A stretch of 50,993 bases of DNA, taken from Flectobacillus roseus. GTDB taxonomy: Bacteria; Bacteroidota; Bacteroidia; Cytophagales; Spirosomataceae. The stretch lies in the NCBI RefSeq assembly GCF_030056665.1, contig NZ_JASHIG010000043.1. One strand, given 5' to 3'. Positions 33,960 to 41,594 of this stretch are shown in pieces. The notes under the pieces are model-generated. The model ran no database searches, was not told the DNA's origin, and worked only from the letters and a program-made list of their open reading frames with translations. A program made the position numbers and the translations under genes. The stretch's first letter is position 1. Each line of letters begins with the position of its first letter.

Positions 33960-35252
33960 TTACCGAAGCCAACTCCAGCGTTTAGCCCAATCTAGCAATA
34001 CATCATTTCGCCATTTGAGCACAGTTTTACCGCCCTGCCAAATATCATCGTACAATTCAGGGTTTGACCTATCTGTGTACCAATTTGCCCCTAACTGATA
34101 GTCAGTATTATGAGGTTTTCCTGGCCAGATATTATTTACTACAAATGTGCCGTTTTGCTCTTTAAATCCACTGATAGTCGATGTAACTTTATAGGTTAAT
34201 GTTTCAGTGCGTTTTGGGCAATATCTTACCACATAGTTTCCGCTTCCAAGATAAAAACCGTTCCATTTTTGTTCACCAATTTCAGACTTTACCGACATAG
34301 TCAGACAAGCAGAATCAGGAGGAATATTAACGACAGGTCCTTTAAACATAAATTCAACAATAGAAAATACGGTTACTGTATCCCTAATCGATGTATTACC
34401 GTTAAATAGTACTCTTGGACTATGCTTAAATTTCACATAACTACCACCCCAGTTTTCTCTCATGGGATTATTCGGATTACCATCCATCATGTATAACAAT
34501 GAAGGGGTATCTCCCATTTTAAGAACACCTTTGTAACGGTTAGCTTTATAATCTTTGCCCAAAAATCCTGCTTCCTTAATGTAGTTTTTGTAATAATTTT
34601 TATTACTCAAACCATCAGGAACATTATCAGAGAAAAAGCCGTAGTAGGACGCATTTGATTCAATAAACCAAAGATTCGGAAAGTTTTTAGCAATGTAAGC
34701 ATAGCTATTGGCACTCCACTTCTTATTGGGTCCACCAATAAAAAATACGTTTATATTATTTTGAATTTCTGGTTTATCGTGTAATGCCTGTGCTAAGTCC
34801 TCCAAACCTCCCCAAACCAAAATCCACAAAGGTCTGTTACTTTTTTTCTGGGCGCATTTAATAATCCAGTTCGAACCTTCTGTTGCGGTAACGTAGCCTT
34901 TATACGGCGCAGCTCCATGTCGTCCTTGTTTTACCACCGAGCGTAAATATGCTGGGGTTGCCAGATTAGGTTTATGTTTTTTGAGTTTTGGTAAATCTTT
35001 TTCGTAAAGGTCTATCGTACGAAGTATTTCTTCTTTGCTTCCGTCTCCATAAGATGGCGATGAAAGCAGCCCTTCAATATCAAACAATTCATTGTACATG
35101 AGTAAGTGAATCATAGACTGATTATCATCTGGGTCAGTTCCTCCTATATCCGTACTCACAAGAATACGGGGTTTTACGGGCACCGCCTTTTGTGCAATAA
35201 CTGTTTGCACAAAAAAGAAGACGAATGAAAAAATCAAACTCAGCTTACTCAT
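33960..35252 (-). CDS. Secreted nucleoside-hydrolase-like protein (DUF1593 / Sde182 family)
   Basis: The 430-residue protein has a signal peptide (cleavage near IAQ, residue 21) and a nucleoside-hydrolase-like fold with the calcium-site motif D35-IGGTD-P-DD (residues 35-43). PLWILVWGGLEDLAQALHD and FIESNASYYG are typical of the DUF1593 family, and a C-terminal beta-rich domain follows (about 340-430). Nucleoside hydrolases split ribofuranosides; DUF1593 members are annotated as cellulose-binding or of unknown function. Located between isomerase and transketolase genes, it may release a furanose sugar from a plant polymer or glycoside outside the cytoplasm. That activity is inferred. Confidence 0.8.
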   Translation of the reverse strand: MSKLSLIFSFVFFFVQTVIAQKAVPVKPRILVSTDIGGTDPDDNQSMIHLLMYNELFDIEGLLSSPSYGDGSKEEILRTIDLYEKDLPKLKKHKPNLATPAYLRSVVKQGRHGAAPYKGYVTATEGSNWIIKCAQKKSNRPLWILVWGGLEDLAQALHDKPEIQNNINVFFIGGPNKKWSANSYAYIAKNFPNLWFIESNASYYGFFSDNVPDGLSNKNYYKNYIKEAGFLGKDYKANRYKGVLKMGDTPSLLYMMDGNPNNPMRENWGGSYVKFKHSPRVLFNGNTSIRDTVTVFSIVEFMFKGPVVNIPPDSACLTMSVKSEIGEQKWNGFYLGSGNYVVRYCPKRTETLTYKVTSTISGFKEQNGTFVVNNIWPGKPHNTDYQLGANWYTDRSNPELYDDIWQGGKTVLKWRNDVLLDWAKRWSWLR

Positions 35253-35317
35253 AAATTGATCTTGAAAAGGTTTTCAGAATACATTGCTTTTAAGCTCATC
35301 GCCTAAAGCACCTATTT

Positions 35318-36712
35318 CTAATGCTTGTAGATTTCCCAACCCATGTAGTTTCCTAATGCTTCTTCTAGAATTGAAGCTGTTTTAGAAGCATTCATTACTA
35401 CGTGGTGTTCAAATCCATTACGGCAAATATATTTCATGAGTCTCTGCAAATCAGGTATTTGAGCTACTGCACGGTTACCAAATGTTTCTAGCGGGTCGTT
35501 GGTCAACTCACCTTCTCCGATATAGGCTTTGATGATACCCTTAGGGTCATCGGTGCTAATTCTTCCATAGGTCAATGGCATAGCAGGCGTACGGCCGTCC
35601 AAGGCTCCATAGGTATTTTCGACTCCTACTGAAGTTCCTAAAATTGGAGCATTACTAATTTGAATATCTGGCAAGAATGATTTTGCCCAGTTACCACAGT
35701 GGAACAACACACATTTGTCTTCGTCGTTGGCATAATTATTATTCCAGTCTACCAAAGCACTTGGAGAGCCTGAAGCCAATTGCATAGCATACATCGAGAG
35801 CGTTCCTGTTACATCTACTTCACAAGCTGAAGGCAACATATTTTCGGACATAATACTCATGCTTGTACATACGTTGCAACCGTAGTTTTGTTGTAAAGAA
35901 GTCCAGCACTGGATTGCCGTAGCATCTAGTACATTTTCTTCCATGATTTCTTTCAGAACTACGTCTAATTTGGCAATCTGAATCATGGCTTCGTTTGGCG
36001 TTCTACCTTTAGACGCATAAGCGTTGATAGATTCCAAATGCTGTTTTACTTTTTCGTCGTTGCCTGTTAATTTGTTGGCGCGTCCCAAAATTTCTGATAA
36101 GTCAAAAGTAGTTACTGTTATCCCGTTTCTTTGAAGGATTTTTTCAGAATAACGAACCGTATTAAATGCCCCAGGACGAGCGCCAATAGCACCAATACGA
36201 ACACTTTTAAGACCTTTTACCACTCGACAAACCGACACAAAATCTAGTAAATCTCTTTGGAAGTTTGGATCAGAAGGAGCAGAAACGTGTTGGCTAGTCA
36301 AGGTGTATTTAATGCCGTACTGATAAAGGTTATTACAAACCGAAATCTTCCCACACCACGAGTCACGGCGATTAACTACGTTCATTTTGCTCAAATCATC
36401 AGGATACGCCTGAATCAAAACAGGTACGTTGAGATTGGCTAATTTGAGGGTATCTGCCACTCCTTTTTCATCACCGAAGTTTGGAAGCAATACCAAAATC
36501 CCTGCAATTTCTTCACGATGCGCTTTGAACAAATCTGCACATTTTTGAGCCTCTCTAAAAGTCTCTACACCACCCAATTTTGTATCGTTTGTGTCCAACA
36601 AAATAGGCTTAATTTTAAGGCTGTTGAATACCTCAATAATTTCGGTTCTTGCTTTTTCGACTAAACTGTCTGGGAAAAAATCTCTGTTTCCAATAATTAC
36701 ACCAAGTGTCAT
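35318..36712 (-). CDS. L-fucose/L-arabinose isomerase-superfamily protein
   Basis: The 464-residue cytoplasmic protein has the FucI/AraA architecture: an N-terminal Rossmann-like domain (TLGVIIGNRDFF), a second domain with RVVKGLKSVRIGAIGARPGAFN, and the metal site. E298 (SACEVDVTG) and D322 (ALVDWNNN) lie 24 residues apart exactly as Glu337 and Asp361 do in E. coli FucI, and H436/H437 (FEHHVVMN) supply the third ligand. It should interconvert an aldose and a ketose. It is shorter than true L-fucose isomerase (about 590). Being first in the operon, it probably performs the first intracellular step on the imported sugar. Confidence 0.82.
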   Translation of the reverse strand: MTLGVIIGNRDFFPDSLVEKARTEIIEVFNSLKIKPILLDTNDTKLGGVETFREAQKCADLFKAHREEIAGILVLLPNFGDEKGVADTLKLANLNVPVLIQAYPDDLSKMNVVNRRDSWCGKISVCNNLYQYGIKYTLTSQHVSAPSDPNFQRDLLDFVSVCRVVKGLKSVRIGAIGARPGAFNTVRYSEKILQRNGITVTTFDLSEILGRANKLTGNDEKVKQHLESINAYASKGRTPNEAMIQIAKLDVVLKEIMEENVLDATAIQCWTSLQQNYGCNVCTSMSIMSENMLPSACEVDVTGTLSMYAMQLASGSPSALVDWNNNYANDEDKCVLFHCGNWAKSFLPDIQISNAPILGTSVGVENTYGALDGRTPAMPLTYGRISTDDPKGIIKAYIGEGELTNDPLETFGNRAVAQIPDLQRLMKYICRNGFEHHVVMNASKTASILEEALGNYMGWEIYKH

Positions 36713-36781
36713 TTTTATGGTTTTTATGGATAAAATGCTATCCTATTTCAAGTTAAATTTGAATAAAGTCAGGTATAAGTA

Positions 36782-36915
36782 TGAGTGATGAATTATGAGT
36801 TGTGAATTATTATCAATTTCGGATATCAGATGTTGGATTTCGGAAGTATAAGCCACTTTTTAAAAGTAATAATGGTATTTTACATCATTTCCTAAATTAG
36901 AAATCCTGAAGCTGA
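36782..36915. repeat. Composite repeat upstream of the isomerase operon
   Basis: GAGTGATGAATTATGAGTTG (from 36782) is followed by AATTTCGGATATCAGATGTT (from 36816) and a degenerate right end (TTAGAAATCCTGAAGCTGA near 36897). It joins the same two families seen at 17841-18015. It lies 70 bases upstream of the isomerase start, so it may alter the leader of the operon. Confidence 0.5.
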
Positions 36916-36967
36916 ATCCAAAAGTAAAACTTTAAATATCAGCACTTTAGAAAAATTAGGTAAAAGA

Positions 36968-37010
36968 ATATCAGGCATTAAAAAATAGTTTTAATGCAAA
37001 TACCTGATAT
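36968..37010. promoter_or_regulatory. Two-step hairpin between deoR and the isomerase
   Basis: ATATCAGG (36968-36975) pairs with CCTGATAT (37003-37010) outside an inner CATTAAAA / TTTTAATG pair. A six-T run follows only on the plus strand. It lies 50 bases downstream of deoR and may be its terminator or a control site for the catabolic operon. Confidence 0.45.
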
Positions 37011-37060
37011 TTTTTAATCTCAAATTCTTTGTGAAAGAAGCTAGTTAAACCTCTTTGTCT

Positions 37061-37828
37061 TTAAGCAATGATTACCTCTATTTCATTATCTCTAAAAACC
37101 TCTTTGTGTTTGTCTTCAATGGCGTCGTCGGTAATGATATAATCTATCAAACTCAATGCGCCTAAGCTTGCTAAGGCGCTTTTACCAATTTTGGTGCTGT
37201 CTGCTACCAAATAAGTTATCTCGGCGGCATCAATCATAGCTTTCTTTACCACTAAATCGCTGATACTTGGATAAGTCAGCCCTGATTTTAGAGAAATCCC
37301 CGCTGTTGCCAAAAACAGTTTTTGCACATTCAAGCCTTTGAAAAAATCGGCAGCTTTTTGTCCTGTTAGCGACAAGGTCGGTGGTTTAAACTCCCCTCCT
37401 GTCATAATGACCTCGATACTCGGCTCGGCACCGAGCATCATGGCGATATTCAGAGCATTGGTAATTATGGTTAGGTTTCTTATTCCTGAATGTTTAATTT
37501 TTTTGGCAATCTCGGTGGTTGTACTTCCCGAGTCTAAGATAATGGTGTCGCCTGATTCGATATACTCAAGGCACTTTTCAGCAATTTTTTCTTTCTTATC
37601 TAAATTATCTTGATGAACAAGAGAAAAACTTTTTACCTGATCTTCTACATTTTTGAGGTAAGCACCACCGTGTTCCTTTATGATTAAATCTTCGGCTTCC
37701 AGCTTTTCTAAATCCTGACGAATGGTAACCTCTGTTACTTTAAACAAACGAGCCAAGTCAGCCACTTTTGCCGAACCATCTTCTTTTAATAAATCTAAAA
37801 TTTTTTCTCTACGTTGATTTGGGAGCAT
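37061..37828 (-). CDS. DeoR-family transcriptional regulator
   Basis: The 255-residue protein has the DeoR/GlpR N-terminal winged helix (RREKILDLLKEDGSAKVADL, VTEVTIRQDLEKLE) and the C-terminal sensor domain related to ribose-5-phosphate isomerase (DTIILDSGSTTTEIAKKI, TYLVADSTKIG). Such regulators usually respond to a phosphorylated sugar intermediate. Directly upstream of the isomerase-to-kinase operon it is the probable local repressor; the phosphorylated ketose made by the kinase would be a suitable inducer. The upstream region is rich in ACAAAA-type direct repeats. Confidence 0.9.
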   Translation of the reverse strand: MLPNQRREKILDLLKEDGSAKVADLARLFKVTEVTIRQDLEKLEAEDLIIKEHGGAYLKNVEDQVKSFSLVHQDNLDKKEKIAEKCLEYIESGDTIILDSGSTTTEIAKKIKHSGIRNLTIITNALNIAMMLGAEPSIEVIMTGGEFKPPTLSLTGQKAADFFKGLNVQKLFLATAGISLKSGLTYPSISDLVVKKAMIDAAEITYLVADSTKIGKSALASLGALSLIDYIITDDAIEDKHKEVFRDNEIEVIIA

Positions 37829-37873
37829 AATGTCTAGGTAATTTTAAGCTTCATTTTGCTCTTTTTTTATCTT

Positions 37874-38020
37874 GAAACAAAAATAGAAAACAAAAACAAA
37901 TAAAAGAAACAAAACGAAAATATTTTTTGCATTAATTTGGGTCAAAATATAGAAAAACCTGTAAAATGATTCTTTATCTTTATATTCGAAATAAAAACAA
38001 AACAAAAAGAAAATAATACA
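37874..38020. promoter_or_regulatory. A-rich direct repeats upstream of deoR
   Basis: Two clusters, 37874-37920 (GAAACAAAAATAG, ACAAAAACAAAT, GAAACAAAACGAAA) and 37987-38020 (CGAAATAAAAACAAAACAAA), repeat an ACAAAA unit. DeoR-family repressors often bind A-rich direct repeats, so these could be autoregulatory sites. The AT-rich composition makes chance similarity possible. Confidence 0.3.
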
Positions 38021-38078
38021 AAGGTTTTTCGAACTAAATTTACTTAAAAAGAAAGGAATACAAAATCTTTTTTGTTAC

Positions 38079-38105
38079 TAGTTCAAGACTTAATCTTGGA
38101 CTTAT
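38079..38105. repeat. Single end of the CAAGACTTAGTCTTG family
   Basis: CTAGTTCAAGACTTAATCTT (from 38079) continues into GGACTTA, with one base change in the core palindrome. It is joined to a terminator rather than to an opposing end, as at 23142. Confidence 0.5.
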
Positions 38106-38131
38106 TTTTTGAACAGTTTTGAAACTGAATC

Positions 38132-38169
38132 AAAAAAGCGGTCGAAAATTGTTTTTCGACCGCTTTTTT
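38132..38169 (-). terminator. Strong intrinsic terminator downstream of ribBA
   Basis: AAAAAAGCGGTCGAAAA (38132-38148) pairs perfectly over 17 bp with TTTTCGACCGCTTTTTT (38153-38169), loop TTGT. It lies 42 bases past the ribBA stop codon. Its A and T runs allow it to work in both directions. Confidence 0.85.
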
Positions 38170-38210
38170 GATGAAACTTACTAGATTTTATTCAGTAGAT
38201 TAAAAAACCT

Positions 38211-39338
38211 TTATCCCAAGGCTACAGTTTCTACAATTTCGAGACCATACCCAAATAACGCAGCGCGTTTTTTAGGGTTATTTGTCAACAATTTGATTTT
38301 TGAAATACCTAAATCTCTCAAAATTTGTGCGCCAATTCCATAGTCTCTCTCATCGTTTGGTGTAATTTCAGTACTTTGATTGACACCCATTTCCTGAAGT
38401 TTGTATTTTTTCAAATCACTCATTAAGTTGGCACTTTTACCATCTTGGAACATATACAAAATCACGCCTTTTCCTTCATTTTCAACGGATTGCATCGCAC
38501 TTTTCAACTGTTGACCGCTATCACAAAGTGTTGAACCGAAAATATCACCCACGACATTAGACTTATGTACACGCACTAATACGGGTTCATTTTTTTCCCA
38601 AGTTCCTTTAACTAAGGCCAAATGCGTATCTCCTGTATCTTTTTGACGAAAAGCAATCAAATCAAAATGTCCCCAATCCGTTGGCATATCTACGCCAATT
38701 TCTCTTTTAATCAATGATTCAGTCTGAAGACGATACTCCACTAAATCTTTGATAGTGACTAATTTAAGATTAAACTTATCAGCAATTTTTCTTAAATCTG
38801 GCAAACGAGCCATCGTGCCATCTTCATTCAACACCTCAATGAGTACGCCCGAAGGCTTAAATCCTGCCAATTTAGCAAAATCCATCGCTGCCTCGGTATG
38901 TCCAGTACGACGTAAAACACCTTCCGTTTTGGCTTTCAAGGGAAAAATATGTCCCGGGCGCCCCAACTCCTCTGGCTTTGTATTTTCGTCGACCAATGCC
39001 TGAATCGTTTTGGCACGGTCTGGAGCTGAAATACCTGTGGTGCAACCATGCCCCAGCAAATCTACCGATACCGTAAAAGGGGTTTCATGAGAGGAAGTAT
39101 TATTTCCCACCATCATATTCAAGCCCAATTCGGCACATCTATCTTCTGTTAAGGTTACGCACATCAAACCACGACCTTCTTTAATCATAAAGTTGGCTAA
39201 TTCTGGCGTAATGGCCTCCGAAGCACAAATCATATCTCCTTCATTCTCACGGTCTTCGTCATCGGCTACAATAATAATTTCGCCTCTACGAATAGCCTCA
39301 ATTGCTTCTGGAATGCTATCTAATTTTATTTCCGACAT
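38211..39338 (-). CDS. ribB: RibBA-type protein: DHBP synthase with degenerate GTP cyclohydrolase II domain
   Basis: The start at 39338 (MSEIKLDSIPEAIEAIRRGE) is preferred over an upstream in-frame ATG at 39395, because the conserved N-terminus begins there and AAAGAGA lies before it. The N-terminal half is an intact 3,4-dihydroxy-2-butanone-4-phosphate synthase (DDEDRENEGDMICASE, HTEAAMDFAKLAG). The C-terminal half folds like GTP cyclohydrolase II (DERDYGIGAQIL, LLTNNPKKRAAL) but its zinc motif reads HKSN...CDSG instead of HSEC...CDCG, and RQEGRGIGL is replaced by FQDGKSANL. It therefore probably lacks cyclohydrolase activity, like the RibBX-type proteins. No FMN riboswitch was seen upstream. 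Confidence 0.88.
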   Translation of the reverse strand: MSEIKLDSIPEAIEAIRRGEIIIVADDEDRENEGDMICASEAITPELANFMIKEGRGLMCVTLTEDRCAELGLNMMVGNNTSSHETPFTVSVDLLGHGCTTGISAPDRAKTIQALVDENTKPEELGRPGHIFPLKAKTEGVLRRTGHTEAAMDFAKLAGFKPSGVLIEVLNEDGTMARLPDLRKIADKFNLKLVTIKDLVEYRLQTESLIKREIGVDMPTDWGHFDLIAFRQKDTGDTHLALVKGTWEKNEPVLVRVHKSNVVGDIFGSTLCDSGQQLKSAMQSVENEGKGVILYMFQDGKSANLMSDLKKYKLQEMGVNQSTEITPNDERDYGIGAQILRDLGISKIKLLTNNPKKRAALFGYGLEIVETVALG

Positions 39339-39574
39339 GGTATTCTCTTTAATAATCAAAGAAGCTAATAGCCTCCTCAATCGATTTGTTTTCATTTTTC
39401 ACTTCAAAATTATGCTTTTTAATGATTCGAATAGAAAAAAATAAAAAAACGAAAGGAAATTAGGGTGAAATCTATATCGGATTTGGACGAAGTGGCTTTC
39501 AGGTATCGGCTTTCGGCAATGGGTTTTGGAAAAAGTATGTCTTTGGTTATTAAAAACTCTTTGCGTAGTGACTG

Positions 39575-39912
39575 TTGCCTAAAATAGGTTGCCTTTCCTT
39601 CAGTAAATTTTCAACATGATTCAATTAGTTGGTAGAATGAGGTCTGTTTATAAGAAAAATCGTAGGTACATTTCCAATATTTCCCTCAGCTCCGTAGGAG
39701 CGACAGTTTGGTAGTATTGAGTTATTTGTTGACCCATAAAAAGAGCGCCGTAGGTGCGACAGAACTCAAACTAAGTTGAATTCTGTCGCACCTACGGCGC
39801 TCAAAAAAAGGTTATTTTCAAAACTACTGCTACCAAACTTTCGCTCCTGCGGAGCTTTTTTGGCAACAATAATGCTATTCTCTAAATCAAAAAGGCAACC
39901 TATTTTAGGCAA
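39575..39912. mobile_element. Nested palindromic element with 22-bp perfect inverted ends
   Basis: The ends 39575-39596 and 39891-39912 are exact reverse complements (22 of 22; GGCAACCTATTTTAGGCAA core). Inside, AGCTCCGTAGGAGCGACAGT (from 39688) faces CTTTCGCTCCTGCGGAGCT (to 39856), and inside that the two arms of a 22-bp perfect hairpin (39743-39764 with 39781-39802). Three symmetric layers share one centre near 39772 or slightly left. No gene is present. Parts of the layers recur at 95-115 and 25714-25774. Confidence 0.65.
39743..39802 (-). terminator. 22-bp perfect hairpin downstream of the MFS gene
   Basis: GAGCGCCGTAGGTGCGACAG starts the left arm (39743) and the right arm ends at 39802; loop of 16 bases. 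Read on the minus strand it is followed by TTTTT, so it could end the MFS transcript, whose stop codon is 155 bases away. It is the centre of the nested element. Confidence 0.5.
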
Positions 39913-39956
39913 GGATAAAGGACAATTCAGCACTAATACCTAATTGTGTTTTCAAC

Positions 39957-41114
39957 TTATTCGGCATAAGATAATCTTTTTTTCAACACAAAGGAGAAGA
40001 ATACGCCCACCAAAGCCATTGTCATACCTACCAACACCGGAGTGTTGTAGCCGAAGCCATACGTAATAGGTAAACCACCCAAAAATGCGCCTAATGAGTT
40101 ACCGATGTTGAAACTTGCTTGCGTGGCAGCAGAGCCCAACATTTCTGCACCTTTTGAGGTACTAATCATCAAAATTTGGATTGGAGCCGCCAATGAGATA
40201 GATAATGCGCCTGCGATAAATGTCAATATCAAAGAGATGATTTTGTTTTCTGAGAAGAAATGGATGCCTAATAATGTCACCGCCATTGCTACCAATAACC
40301 ACAAACAAGCTTGTACAGCAGGCAATTTATCGGCTAATTTTCCACCGATGATATTTCCTACTACCATACCAAAACCCGCCAAAACCATAATCCAAGAAAC
40401 GCTACTTGCGGAAAAATGCGATACTTCTGTCATCAATGGCGCTATATAACTAATCCAAGTAAACAAGCCTCCTGTTCCGATAGAGGTAATCACAATTACT
40501 AGCCAAGCATCTACACGCTTAAAAAGTTCTAGCTGTGAAATCGTACTTTCTCCCTCGTTTCGGTCGGATGGTAAAGCTGGCAACCAAAGATTAATGAAAA
40601 GTAAGGTGGTTAGTCCGATAACAGTCACCAAGGCAAAGGTATATCTCCACAAATATTCATGTCCAATCCAAGTACCAATAGGCACCAACAATAAATTCGC
40701 AATTGTCAAACCCGCAAACATGGTCGAAATAGCTTGAGCTTGTTTGCCTTCATCTGCCAAGCGACTAGCTACCACTGCTCCAATTCCAAAAAACGCCCCA
40801 TGAGGCAAACCCGCTAAAAACCTGAAGAATAACAAGGTAGTTGCATCAGGAGCTAAAGCTGACAATGAGTTGAAAATGGTAAAAATTACCATCAGGAACA
40901 AAAGCATCTTTTTGGGTGGATACTTGCTTCCTAACAATACTAATAAGGGTGCACCAACCACTACACCCGCTGCATAAGAAGAGATGATATGGGCAGCGTC
41001 TGTGATACTAACGCCTAGATTGTTGGCAATGTCAGGCAAAATCCCCATTACTACAAATTCGGTAGTACCAATGCCTAGTCCACCTAAGAACAGGGGAAAA
41101 AAATGTTTTTTCAT
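39957..41114 (-). CDS. MFS transporter, AraJ-like (DHA1 efflux type)
   Basis: From the ATG at 41114 (MKKHFFPLFLGGLGIGTTEF) the 385-residue protein has 12 predicted membrane helices of the major facilitator superfamily. The segments TTEFVVMGILPDIANNLGVS, FFRFLAGLPHGAFFGIGAVV and a short cytoplasmic loop with YPPKKMLL are typical of AraJ/YdhP-type exporters, which expel sugars, nucleosides or drugs. An in-frame start 16 codons upstream (41162) would add a stretch unlike the family. It is a single gene; substrate unknown. Confidence 0.82.
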   Translation of the reverse strand: MKKHFFPLFLGGLGIGTTEFVVMGILPDIANNLGVSITDAAHIISSYAAGVVVGAPLLVLLGSKYPPKKMLLFLMVIFTIFNSLSALAPDATTLLFFRFLAGLPHGAFFGIGAVVASRLADEGKQAQAISTMFAGLTIANLLLVPIGTWIGHEYLWRYTFALVTVIGLTTLLFINLWLPALPSDRNEGESTISQLELFKRVDAWLVIVITSIGTGGLFTWISYIAPLMTEVSHFSASSVSWIMVLAGFGMVVGNIIGGKLADKLPAVQACLWLLVAMAVTLLGIHFFSENKIISLILTFIAGALSISLAAPIQILMISTSKGAEMLGSAATQASFNIGNSLGAFLGGLPITYGFGYNTPVLVGMTMALVGVFFSFVLKKRLSYAE

Positions 41115-41594
41115 GATTTCAAAAATGATTGACAAGCAGTAAGAATAGCTGTCAGTCAACAATTAATTAAGTTATTCTGGATAGATTCTAATACTTTGCT
41201 AACCTCAAAGTTCGCTAGATAATTCAACAAATCTGGACATATCTATCGGATTTCAAAAATTCATTAGAGACGTCAAAAACAATATTGTTTAAGTACAATC
41301 TTTGGGGCACTTTAATCACACTATCCTTCGATAAATCCTAAAAAAGTCAGAAGGTTTAGTCAAATGTTAAAATGATTTTAAGTTAAATAGTGTTAAATAC
41401 AATCCTGATTTTCAGGACATAACAAAAATGTATTTTCCTTTGTGTCAAGGATTACTTTTACATGCTAGCTACAACAAGAATCCTCAATTTCTATTTTTCA
41501 ACATCAAAACATTTTCACCTACAATGAAGCAACATAAGGCGCTTGCCCAAAGGCTGGCTGCTTAGTAAAAACTTCATATAAATCCCAACATACT
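41115..41594. other. Intergenic region before the DUF2723 gene
   Basis: The 480-base gap between two divergent genes must hold both promoters. A small hairpin TCCTGA-TTT-TCAGGA lies at 41403-41417. A 13-codon open frame (MKQHKALAQRLAA, 41524-41565) lies 29 bases before the DUF2723 start; it might be a leader peptide but has no supporting evidence. No other gene was recognised. Confidence 0.3.

Noticed and set aside
25939..36712. Sulfoquinovose (sulfo-transketolase) pathway
   Set aside because: A FucI-type isomerase and split transketolase are shared with that route, but the FGGY kinase is not needed there and no GH31 sulfoquinovosidase, sulfonate dehydrogenase or sulfonate exporter is present. 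Kept only as an alternative.
39339..39574. FMN riboswitch upstream of ribBA
   Set aside because: AGGGTGAAAT near 39462 resembles part of the FMN motif, but it is on the wrong strand and the paired helices are missing.
41524..41565. 13-codon leader peptide before the DUF2723 gene
   Set aside because: There is no run of regulatory codons, no alternative hairpins and no terminator, so it is most likely chance.
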